Positions 34,591-41,557 of a DNA stretch of 64,000 nt are shown in pieces. Origin of the DNA: Spirosoma sp. SC4-14 (lineage in GTDB: Bacteria; Bacteroidota; Bacteroidia; Cytophagales; Spirosomataceae); contig NZ_CP147518.1 in assembly GCF_037201965.1 (NCBI RefSeq), positions 1,983,001 through 2,047,000 of the forward strand, read 5' to 3'. The translations under genes were made by a program, and so were the position numbers. Position 1 is the first letter of the stretch, and every line of letters begins with the position of its first letter. The notes beneath the pieces are model-generated. The model searched no databases. It was given only the letters and a program-made list of their open reading frames with translations, and was not told the DNA's origin.

Positions 34591-34592
34591 AA

Positions 34593-34985
34593 TTAGGCCA
34601 GCGACCCGTCGGGGTGTTGAACCATACCGGCAAAGTGGATGGCAATTTTGCCATCGCGCAGTACCCAGCTATCGGCAAAGCGCATATTGGCTTCCCCATC
34701 TTTGGTTGTCATCGTAATTTGTTCGGTAATCATCAATGTCTGCGGATCGTCGGTTTCACCCCAGAATACGATGTCGGTTTCCAAACCGTCGATTCCCAGA
34801 ATGCCCTGCATGTGCTCTCTGATCTGATCGCGGCCTTTATAGATGATGGGCTTCTTCATGAAACTACTAATCAGGAGCGCATCGTCGGTGTACTGATCCA
34901 GCAGAGCCTCGATGTTTTTGTCGAGAATAAGCTGGATGTGCTCACGGTACATTTTTCCCAGTGGAGTATCGGGTACGTTTGTCAT
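34593..34985 (-). CDS. SnoaL-like/DUF4440-type NTF2-fold protein
   Basis: The 130-residue protein starts with the helical pair typical of DUF4440-like NTF2 proteins (LGKMYREHIQLILDKNIEALLDQYTDDALLI shortened in pattern) and continues with IYKGRDQIREHMQGIL and a C-terminal sheet ending in DSWVLRDGKIAIHFAGMVQ. A binding pocket is expected but no catalytic residue can be assigned. It belongs to the run of eight NTF2-fold genes. It is followed downstream by a family A palindrome and preceded by a membrane-protein gene 24 bp away. Confidence 0.78.
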   Translation of the reverse strand: MTNVPDTPLGKMYREHIQLILDKNIEALLDQYTDDALLISSFMKKPIIYKGRDQIREHMQGILGIDGLETDIVFWGETDDPQTLMITEQITMTTKDGEANMRFADSWVLRDGKIAIHFAGMVQHPDGSLA

Positions 34986-35008
34986 GACGAACGAAAAAAG
35001 AGGAAGAT

Positions 35009-35674
35009 TTAAGTCGTTAGTTCTTTGGGTGCAGCTTCCTGTACAAGCCGTTTCTGTAAGTTCAATAACCGATCAATTGACCAGATGGCAATGGCCACCA
35101 TCGTTATCAGCACGAGTGCGATTCGTAAGGTATTGTTGGGGGCAGTTTCCCATTTTTTAGCGATCAGCAAGTAATAGGCAAGCCCTAAGCCAAAGTAGAC
35201 CACACTGATAACGATGTGGCTATTGAGGTCGATCGAATGGCCCGTTCGGTGCGATTTGCCCAACAGCATTGGCCATACGTACCAGAGAGCCATGGCAAAA
35301 TGCCAGGTGGCCAGTCCCCATACGAAAAGCTGGAAGTGCTGGGGTGATTCGGCCAGAAACGACCACATCAGGAGCGGGAATATGGCCGAGAAGCGGGCCG
35401 TATCGAAAAAGAACCGATTGAATGAGCCTTGATAAGGCACCCGCTCAATCAGCACGCTAAAGCCTAGCCAGGCCGTAACAATGAAAAGCAGCGTAGTTAG
35501 AAACGAAACTAACACCAGCACATCGTTCCAGTTGGTAATATCAAACGTTGGAGCGGTATTCCAGTGGAATCGGTCGTTGAGCAAACGAAACCCCGTAACC
35601 AACGTTAACGAAAAAAACATGGTGATTAGATTCGGTAACCGTATCAGGACCTTTGATAAGGTGCTAGTTTCCAT
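35009..35674 (-). CDS. Hypothetical integral membrane protein
   Basis: This 221-residue protein has about six hydrophobic segments (around 10-30, 48-70, 88-108, 112-132, 150-172 and 180-200) and no signal peptide cleavage site. I do not recognise the family. Short loops with few charged residues suggest a small transporter-like or DUF membrane protein. It sits inside the NTF2-fold array on the same strand with gaps of 24 and 39 bp, so it is likely co-transcribed and may move a product or sense the membrane state. Confidence 0.7.
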   Translation of the reverse strand: METSTLSKVLIRLPNLITMFFSLTLVTGFRLLNDRFHWNTAPTFDITNWNDVLVLVSFLTTLLFIVTAWLGFSVLIERVPYQGSFNRFFFDTARFSAIFPLLMWSFLAESPQHFQLFVWGLATWHFAMALWYVWPMLLGKSHRTGHSIDLNSHIVISVVYFGLGLAYYLLIAKKWETAPNNTLRIALVLITMVAIAIWSIDRLLNLQKRLVQEAAPKELTT

Positions 35675-35713
35675 TTCTGTTAAATTAGAGGAAGGTGACG
35701 TAATGTAGTAAGC

Positions 35714-36121
35714 TTAGCGAAGCTGCTCAATCAGGCCCCAGTCGTCCCAGTTAGCCCAGGCTTCAACAATTTTGTCGTCGACAACATGGTACATAACCAG
35801 CCCTTTCCAGGTTGCTTTCCGGCCTGTTCCGGGAATACCGGCAAACGTGTTTGTATGCGTACCTGGCGCGGCAAAACGAACAACCACTTTGTCGCCCTCG
35901 GCTACCATATCAACAATTTGCAGATCCAGATCGGGGAAAGCACCATAGAGCATGTCCATCTGGTTATGCAGCGCATTTTCACCTTTGATTGCTTCCGGAA
36001 CCGCCGAACGGTCGATGTAGAAACCAGGTGCCGTAAAGTGACTGAACTTGCTGAAGTCGCGTTCGACCAGAATCGCCTTAACATACCCCCGAACGAGTTC
36101 TTTGTTTTCTTCGACAGACAT
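35714..36121 (-). CDS. Ester-cyclase-like SnoaL protein
   Basis: The 135-residue protein is a single SnoaL-like domain with the pattern shared by several neighbours: AFPDLDLQIVDMVAEGDKVVVRF, then GTHTNTFAGIPGTGRKATWKG, then a C-terminal VDDKIVEAWANWDDWGLIEQL. In polyketide pathways SnoaL enzymes cyclise ester intermediates using an acidic residue, but most family members have unknown roles. No polyketide synthase is in the window. It is separated by 55 bp from the next NTF2-fold gene upstream. Confidence 0.85.
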   Translation of the reverse strand: MSVEENKELVRGYVKAILVERDFSKFSHFTAPGFYIDRSAVPEAIKGENALHNQMDMLYGAFPDLDLQIVDMVAEGDKVVVRFAAPGTHTNTFAGIPGTGRKATWKGLVMYHVVDDKIVEAWANWDDWGLIEQLR

Positions 36122-36175
36122 AATGATTTGGTATTTATTGAATGGAAAATTGAGTAGTACTCAAGCGTACATGGT

Positions 36176-36613
36176 TTAGAAGTCGTAGAGTTTTTTGATA
36201 CCGCCGATCTGACTCATCAGGCTCATGACATCGTTCTGAACTCGTGCTTCGATAATCTTACCGTCTTCGTTGAAACGGAAGAACGTCATACCCTGGATGG
36301 AAACCTGTTTGTTGCTGGCTGGCACATTGCGCCACGTACCAATATGTTTGGAGTCCATTTGCCAGAAAGCAGCTCCTTTCAGTTCTTCAGCAACGATGTC
36401 GTCGGGAGCAACGGAATAGGTCAGGTTTTCGAAAATACTCCGGTTCCGCTGAACAAGCCCCAGAAAGGCATCCCGCCCATCTAAATGAGCAAATGCCAGA
36501 ACAAACTGAAAGCCCGGATCAACAATTCGTTCGGCTACGTCAATATCTCCCTTCGACCAGACGAGTTCCATGAACTCGCGTATTGTTTTAGTATTCTCTT
36601 CAATACGAGTCAT
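36176..36613 (-). CDS. Ester-cyclase-like SnoaL protein
   Basis: The 145-residue protein has the same fold pattern as its neighbours: TKTIREFMELVWSKGDIDVAE at the start, FLGLVQRNRSIFENLTYSV in the middle, and VSIQGMTFFRFNEDGKIIEA before a degenerate tail. It lacks the GTHTG and GLLQQLG motifs seen in the closest neighbours, having ends in MSQIGGIKKLYDF instead. It may have a different ligand. The gap to the next gene upstream is about 70 bp. Confidence 0.8.
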   Translation of the reverse strand: MTRIEENTKTIREFMELVWSKGDIDVAERIVDPGFQFVLAFAHLDGRDAFLGLVQRNRSIFENLTYSVAPDDIVAEELKGAAFWQMDSKHIGTWRNVPASNKQVSIQGMTFFRFNEDGKIIEARVQNDVMSLMSQIGGIKKLYDF

Positions 36614-36681
36614 TCCGACAGGTTTGTTTTAAGATTGATAGATGCCTGGCTAGCTTTTATACCAGTCAAAAAATGATCGCA

Positions 36682-37125
36682 TTATTCGCCAGCACCGGGA
36701 GGAGGAGGCACAACGCCCAGTTGCTGCAACAGACCAAGTTCATCGACATTGGCCCAGCGTTCGGCAATTTTTCCATCCTGCATACGGGCAATGGTTGTAC
36801 CCATAAACGTTAGCGATTTGCCGCTGGGGGGCATTCCCATTACACCGCCCGTGTCGGTGCCCGTCAGGCTCCAGCGGTGAACGACCTTGTCGCCAGCAAA
36901 AATCTGGTCCAGAATGGTCAGGTGGATGTCGGGCATGGCATGGCGGAACATACCGATAATTTGCTTGAAGCTGCCCGAACCCGGTTCGGTTTTGGTCTTT
37001 CCACCGACTAAAGAATGGTCGACCGCATCAGACGATAGTAAATCTTCGCGAACGACGCCAGTATTCCAGGCTGTGTCGAAAAACTCGATGCATATCGCGT
37101 TATTTTCTTCGGGCGTGAGTGCCAT
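36682..37125 (-). CDS. Ester-cyclase-like SnoaL protein
   Basis: The 147-residue protein has AMPDIHLTILDQIFAGDKVVHR, GTDTGGVMGMPPSGKSLTFMG and AERWANVDELGLLQQLGV, the core pattern of the ester-cyclase branch. A short proline/glycine-rich tail follows. The N-terminal helix (NNAICIEFFDTAWNTG) matches the siblings. It is followed downstream by the 36176-36613 gene with a 68-bp gap and preceded by a short hairpin-containing gap. Confidence 0.85.
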   Translation of the reverse strand: MALTPEENNAICIEFFDTAWNTGVVREDLLSSDAVDHSLVGGKTKTEPGSGSFKQIIGMFRHAMPDIHLTILDQIFAGDKVVHRWSLTGTDTGGVMGMPPSGKSLTFMGTTIARMQDGKIAERWANVDELGLLQQLGVVPPPPGAGE

Positions 37126-37174
37126 AGCTTGTGTGTTTAAAAGGGTTATTTGGTTTTAATTAAGTAATTGGTAA

Positions 37175-37219
37175 TTGGTTGCTGGTCATTGGTAAATAGT
37201 TAATAACAAATGACCGGTG
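37175..37219. repeat. Imperfect intergenic hairpin
   Basis: TGCTGGTCATTGGTA (from 37179) pairs imperfectly with TAACAAATGACCGGTGA (37203-37219). It lies between an NTF2-fold gene and the small exported protein gene. It is another inverted repeat in a short gap of this operon but its sequence differs from family A. Confidence 0.5.
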
Positions 37220-37220
37220 A

Positions 37221-37631
37221 CTACTTCGTAATTCGCCAGCCTAATCCAGCTGTCATTATCCATCGTCGCTCTTCGGTTATGTAGTGGAAGGGGATGATGA
37301 GTATCGCTCGTTTATAGCCCACATAAAAACCAGCGCCCAACGATGGTACAACCAGGGTCGATGTGCCACCTTCCGGTCGGCCAATTCGGAGCGAGGGATA
37401 GAAATTAATGGCAATGCGCCACTGTCCCTCACTAATGCCTACCGACGGACCACCTAAACAGAAAAAGGTATACTTCCCATTAGTAGATAGCGAAACAATG
37501 CCATCGTAATGGGCATGTGCTTTAACCGACGGAGTCGGCAGAGCGCTGGTGCTATCTGCTCTGGTGGTACCCTGATACGCATAGGCGGTTAGGGTTGTGG
37601 CGAACAATAGGACAAAGACAAAAGGATTCAT
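37221..37631 (-). CDS. Small exported protein, probable outer-membrane type
   Basis: I do not recognise this 136-residue protein. It has a signal peptide (1-18, ending AYA-YQ), then a short linker and a region of alternating hydrophobic and polar residues rich in Gly and aromatic residues (VVPSLGAGFYVGYKRAIL, WIMTAGLGWRITK at the C-terminus). This would suit a small beta-barrel or periplasmic beta protein. It is the only exported product within the NTF2-fold run and shares strand and spacing with it. Confidence 0.65.
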   Translation of the reverse strand: MNPFVFVLLFATTLTAYAYQGTTRADSTSALPTPSVKAHAHYDGIVSLSTNGKYTFFCLGGPSVGISEGQWRIAINFYPSLRIGRPEGGTSTLVVPSLGAGFYVGYKRAILIIPFHYITEERRWIMTAGLGWRITK

Positions 37632-37693
37632 ATTGGCCTTGAATTCATTGTGGTTTAGCGCACCATTAGTCGTTGAATGACTTTTCTTCTGAC

Positions 37694-38476
37694 TTATTCA
37701 CTGCCAAAAGCTGCTTCTGTAGGAAGAATTCCCATAAGTTGCCCCACCAATTGTAAGTGAACCCTGCCATCACCAACCAGCATAATGTCGTAGACGCGCC
37801 GTTTGCCCAGCGAACTCGTAACCGTTGCTTCAAACCATACATAATCTGAATCGCTGGTGATATTTTCGACCGAAAGAGGTGTAAACCCCGATTCTTTGGC
37901 GAACAAATCATGAAACATTTGCCGAACCGCTTCGCGCCCGCTCACATCGACCCGAGCCGTAATCAACCGTATATCGTCCGAAAAAAAATCATCGGCCAGT
38001 CCATCGGCATCGCCCCGGCTGTGGAAGTCGAGGTAGCGCTCATGAAACATACGGGCTTCGGTTGTGTCTGGTGCCGTAAAACCTGCAAAATCGCCGGGTT
38101 GCCAAAGCGTTCCCTGACGAAGCCCGAACAACTGAAGGTAAACCTTGCCGTTGCGCAGAAACTTCACTTCGTAGGTTTTGATCGGATCGCCCTGCGGATT
38201 CTGGATGGTCATTTCGAGCCAGATATAGTTGTCGCCCAGCTCGTATTTATCCATCGTCCGATCGCCCAATGAGCCAAGTCGTTCCAGATACAAAAGCACC
38301 AGTTCCTTAATGGCGGCATGTCCCTGGGCTCGAAACATAAAGCCATGCATTCGGGCATCGTTTGTATAACAGGCCGCGATCATACCGTCGATGTCGCCCC
38401 GTTGCAGATACGCCATCTGGGTGGCCTGCAGAGCTTCGGACGGACTCGTTGCAAGGGGTTGATTGGCTGGTTGCAT
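37694..38476 (-). CDS. Tandem double SnoaL/NTF2-fold protein
   Basis: The 260-residue protein contains two NTF2-fold domains: about 10-125 (QATQMAYLQRGDIDGMIAACY, FRAQGHAAIKELVLLYLERL) and about 135-255 (FHERYLDFHSRGDADGLADD, DVSGREAVRQMFHDLFAKES). Each half resembles single-domain neighbours more than polyketide cyclases. A double domain can make a permanent internal dimer with two different pockets. It is the sixth NTF2-fold gene counted towards the GMC gene and lies 31 bp from the next SnoaL gene upstream. Confidence 0.82.
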   Translation of the reverse strand: MQPANQPLATSPSEALQATQMAYLQRGDIDGMIAACYTNDARMHGFMFRAQGHAAIKELVLLYLERLGSLGDRTMDKYELGDNYIWLEMTIQNPQGDPIKTYEVKFLRNGKVYLQLFGLRQGTLWQPGDFAGFTAPDTTEARMFHERYLDFHSRGDADGLADDFFSDDIRLITARVDVSGREAVRQMFHDLFAKESGFTPLSVENITSDSDYVWFEATVTSSLGKRRVYDIMLVGDGRVHLQLVGQLMGILPTEAAFGSE

Positions 38477-38507
38477 GGGAGATGTAGGCTTCTTGGTTTG
38501 CGATTGA

Positions 38508-38921
38508 TTATCCGGGAATAACGCCGAGCTGATGCAATAAACCCAGGCTATCGCCCGACATCCATAGTTCGGCTATCTTCCCGTTTTCGATACGAAACAT
38601 ATTGATACCCTGATCCGTAACTTTTCGGTTAGTGGCGTCATTGCCCAGAAAGCCCCCCGTATTTGTTGCTTCATACGACCACCGGCAGACTACTTTGTCG
38701 CCTTCCGCAATCAGATCGTGCATGGTGAAATGCACATCGGGGAATGCCGACTGGGCCGTTTCGAACCATTTCTTCAGTGAAGGTGGCTGATGAGCCTGCC
38801 CCGGCGGAAAATGAAGCTTCAGATCGGCAGCCGTGATTTCGTTGATCAGATCACCCTGCTTTTTGTTCCAGAAGTCTTCCCAATACCGGGTAACAACGGC
38901 TTTGTTGGCTTCGGTAGACAT
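38508..38921 (-). CDS. Ester-cyclase-like SnoaL protein
   Basis: The 137-residue protein follows the shared pattern: VVTRYWEDFWNKKQGDLINE, AFPDVHFTMHDLIAEGDKVVCR, NTGGFLGNDATNRKVTDQGIN and IAELWMSGDSLGLLHQLGVIPG. It is most like the second half of the double protein encoded just upstream (38957-39832), which suggests tandem duplication within the operon. The gap to that gene is 35 bp. No catalytic assignment is possible. Confidence 0.85.
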   Translation of the reverse strand: MSTEANKAVVTRYWEDFWNKKQGDLINEITAADLKLHFPPGQAHQPPSLKKWFETAQSAFPDVHFTMHDLIAEGDKVVCRWSYEATNTGGFLGNDATNRKVTDQGINMFRIENGKIAELWMSGDSLGLLHQLGVIPG

Positions 38922-38956
38922 GGCTTTAGGTCGTTGAGAGAACCAATTGAATTCGA

Positions 38957-39832
38957 TTAGGCTGGAATAACACCCAGTTGCTGCATGAGTCCGAAGTCGT
39001 TTTCGTTGACGTGGACCGAAACGATTTTGCCGTGGCGAATCGTGAAAATGTCGATACCGAAATCTTTGATGTGGTTGCCGGTTGGCGGAGCACCCAGGAA
39101 CTCACCGTTGTGCGTGCCCTCAATTTGCCAGCGGCTGGCTACTTTATTGTTTTCGGCCATTTGCCGCAATACGGTAAACTTGATGTCGGGGAAGGCATTG
39201 CGCAGGTAGCCGACAAACCCTTTGAAAGCGTCGTAGCCAACAATTGGTTCGGGTTGGGTTGGGATGATAAAGGCAAACTGCGGATCGAGAATTTCTTCGA
39301 CCACGTCCAGTTTTCCTTCGCTCATAATATCCCCGAAATATTTCGCTACCAGGGCTTCGTTTTCGGCCGCTGTTGTTTCGGCTTTGGCTCCTTCGGCGGC
39401 CGGAATTACGCCAAGTTGTAGCATCAGGCCGAGCGTATCTTCGTGCCCGATTGATTCCACAATCTTGCCATCTTTGATGGTATGCCAGGTCATGCCGTCG
39501 ATCTGGAAGTAGTTACCGGTAGCTTCAACGTTGCCTTTTACGGTCAATAGCGGCCCGCCCGTGTGCGTGCCACCGCCTACCCAGCGTGTTGCCACCCAGT
39601 CGCCATTGGCTACCATATCCTGCGGATCGATATAAAAATCGGGGAAGGCACCATGCAGCATTTGCACAAGACCCAGGAAGCCGTCGGGACCGTGAAATGG
39701 CTCGGGATGAGTTGGCAGCGTAAAGACAAAATCGTCAGACAGAATTTCGTAGGCCGTATCCTTACTGGCCTGATTCATGATCTCGTGGAAGTAACGCCGG
39801 GCTATAGCTTTGTTTGGATTACCTTGTGCCAT
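38957..39832 (-). CDS. Tandem double ester-cyclase-like SnoaL protein
   Basis: The 291-residue protein has two similar SnoaL domains: about 8-142 (AIARRYFHEIMNQASKDTAY, GTHTGGPLLTVKGN, LGLMLQLGVIPA) and about 155-290 (LVAKYFGDIMSEGKLDVVEE, GTHNGEFLGAPPTG, FGLMQQLGVIPA). A short linker with AAEGAKAETTAAENE joins them. The halves end in nearly the same GVIPA motif, so the gene arose by internal duplication. It is the first NTF2-fold gene after the GMC oxidoreductase in the direction of transcription, with a 90-bp gap. Confidence 0.88.
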   Translation of the reverse strand: MAQGNPNKAIARRYFHEIMNQASKDTAYEILSDDFVFTLPTHPEPFHGPDGFLGLVQMLHGAFPDFYIDPQDMVANGDWVATRWVGGGTHTGGPLLTVKGNVEATGNYFQIDGMTWHTIKDGKIVESIGHEDTLGLMLQLGVIPAAEGAKAETTAAENEALVAKYFGDIMSEGKLDVVEEILDPQFAFIIPTQPEPIVGYDAFKGFVGYLRNAFPDIKFTVLRQMAENNKVASRWQIEGTHNGEFLGAPPTGNHIKDFGIDIFTIRHGKIVSVHVNENDFGLMQQLGVIPA

Positions 39833-39921
39833 TGGGAGTTGTAGGGTTTGATTAGTGGTTTTTCAGTATTTGGTTTACACTACTTAATCGTGTTCAGCAG
39901 AGGTTTTCTGACCAGGGCCAG

Positions 39922-41439
39922 CTAGGCCCCATTCAGAATCATGTCGGCGGCTTTTTCGCCAATCATAAAGCAGGGAGCAACCGTATTACCGCTCGTAACA
40001 ACGGGCATTACCGATGCGTCGGCCACGCGCAGCCCCGCCACACCACGAACTTTTAGCTGTGAGTCAACCACGGCCATTTCGTCGTTTCCGATCTTGCAGG
40101 TTCCAGCCGGATGCCAGAGGGTAGAGCTTTGGCTGCGAATAAAACCGTCGGGGTCGCCGGGGCCCGGAGCCAGTTCGCCCCCGTTGAGCGACGAAAATGC
40201 GTCGGTTTCGGCCAGTTTTCGGCACAGGTCAATGGCTTTCCGAAGCACGTCCATGTCGGCTTCTTCCTGCAAATAATTGGGGTTGATCACGGGTTTGTCG
40301 AGCGGGTCAGCCGACCGAAGTTTTACGTCACCAACGCTCTTGGGCTGCACAAGAATGGCCAGAAAAATGCAGACGCTACCGCCAAAATCGGGCAGAACCG
40401 GAGCGAGCGGTGCCGGAATACTGGGCGTGAAATTCAATTGTAAATCAGGAGCAATCGCGCTTTTGTCGGTGCGGGTAAACAGAACGTTGCCGGTGAGCAG
40501 TGTGGTCATGGGTCGATCACTTTTTGCCCGGAAAATGACCGGCAACTGTACGTGGTCCTGAAGGTTCTGACCAACACCCGGCAGGTCGACGTGTAACGGA
40601 ATGCCAAGCTCGCTCAGGTGTTCGGCAGGGCCAATGCCCGATAGCATCAGCAGTTTGGGCGAACTAAGGGTTCCGGCGCTAACAATCACTTCGTTTTCGA
40701 CCAGAAGCTGTTTTGTTTGCCCATTCTGAATGTACTCAACGCCAACGGCTTTGCCTTCGCGAATCAGAATGCGGGTTACCTGTGCCCCGGTAACGAGCGT
40801 GAAGTTAGATCGATCCTGTATAGGTTGCAGAAAAGCCGTGGCAGCACTACAACGCTGTCCGTTGGGTGTAATATGAAATTGCAGAAACCCGGCTCCGTCT
40901 TCCTGGCGGGCTCCATTATAGTCCCAGTGTGGGCCATCGTATCCGAGTTCGACTGCGCCCTGAAGAAACTCTTCCGAACGCATCACATCGTCGGGGCAAT
41001 TCACGACCGATAGTTCGCCCGTGTCGCCGTGGTATTCCGACGGCCCACATTCATAGGTTTCCAGCTTTTTGAAGTAGGGCAGCACATCGGCATAGCTCCA
41101 GCCCTCGGCACCTAATTCGTTCCACTGATCGAAGTTGGCCGCATTACCACGTACATACATCATGGCGTTGATCGACGTGCTACCGCCAACCACTTTGCCC
41201 TGGTTGATGGTTAGTTCGCGATTAGCCATAGCTGCCTGCGGAGTTGTTGGAAGCGCCCAGTCGACGGCCGAACCCCATAGTTGTACGAATCCGCCAGGAT
41301 CAGATACTGTGGCATCATTATCCCACTCACCGGCTTCGAGTACAACCACTTCAAAGGCAGGGTTGGCACTAAGCCGATTGGCAATGACACTTCCTGACGC
41401 ACCCGCTCCAATAATAGCGTAGTGACAATGTGATTTCAT
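39922..41439 (-). CDS. GMC family FAD-dependent oxidoreductase
   Basis: The 505-residue protein has the FAD-binding AIIGAGASGSVIANRL (8-23) with the ribose-binding VVLEAGEWD, the GMC signature around GKVVGGSTSINAMMYVRG, and the C-terminal active-site block STLWHPAGTCKIG with TSGNTVAP. The catalytic His is in the WHPAGT motif, with Asn in the second position. Relatives oxidise alcohols such as choline or sugars using FAD and pass electrons to oxygen or a carrier. The substrate is unknown. It is followed by the double SnoaL gene and preceded by a family A palindrome. Confidence 0.93.
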   Translation of the reverse strand: MKSHCHYAIIGAGASGSVIANRLSANPAFEVVVLEAGEWDNDATVSDPGGFVQLWGSAVDWALPTTPQAAMANRELTINQGKVVGGSTSINAMMYVRGNAANFDQWNELGAEGWSYADVLPYFKKLETYECGPSEYHGDTGELSVVNCPDDVMRSEEFLQGAVELGYDGPHWDYNGARQEDGAGFLQFHITPNGQRCSAATAFLQPIQDRSNFTLVTGAQVTRILIREGKAVGVEYIQNGQTKQLLVENEVIVSAGTLSSPKLLMLSGIGPAEHLSELGIPLHVDLPGVGQNLQDHVQLPVIFRAKSDRPMTTLLTGNVLFTRTDKSAIAPDLQLNFTPSIPAPLAPVLPDFGGSVCIFLAILVQPKSVGDVKLRSADPLDKPVINPNYLQEEADMDVLRKAIDLCRKLAETDAFSSLNGGELAPGPGDPDGFIRSQSSTLWHPAGTCKIGNDEMAVVDSQLKVRGVAGLRVADASVMPVVTSGNTVAPCFMIGEKAADMILNGA

Positions 41440-41470
41440 GAGTACGGTTAAAAAAGAGGTAGGGTTTTTT

Positions 41471-41553
41471 CGGTTTATGGTTTATCGTTTATGGTTGCTT
41501 CGCTTGTTCAGAACCTAAATAGGCGAAGCAACCATAAACGACAAACCGTAAAC
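41471..41553. repeat. Intergenic palindrome, family A, copy 5
   Basis: CGGTTTATGGTTTATCGTTTATGGTTGCTTCGC (from 41471) faces GCGAAGCAACCATAAACGACAAACCGTAAAC (41523-41553). The stem is over 30 bp with a short loop. It lies between the ThDP-enzyme gene and the GMC gene. Confidence 0.88.
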
Positions 41554-41557
41554 TTCT

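Noticed and set aside
35786..36157. Plus-strand open frames opposite the SnoaL genes
   Set aside because: Shadows of the minus-strand genes, whose family patterns are clear.
7668..41553. CRISPR array
   Set aside because: The repeated palindromes are single copies in separate intergenic gaps, not regularly spaced direct repeats with spacers.
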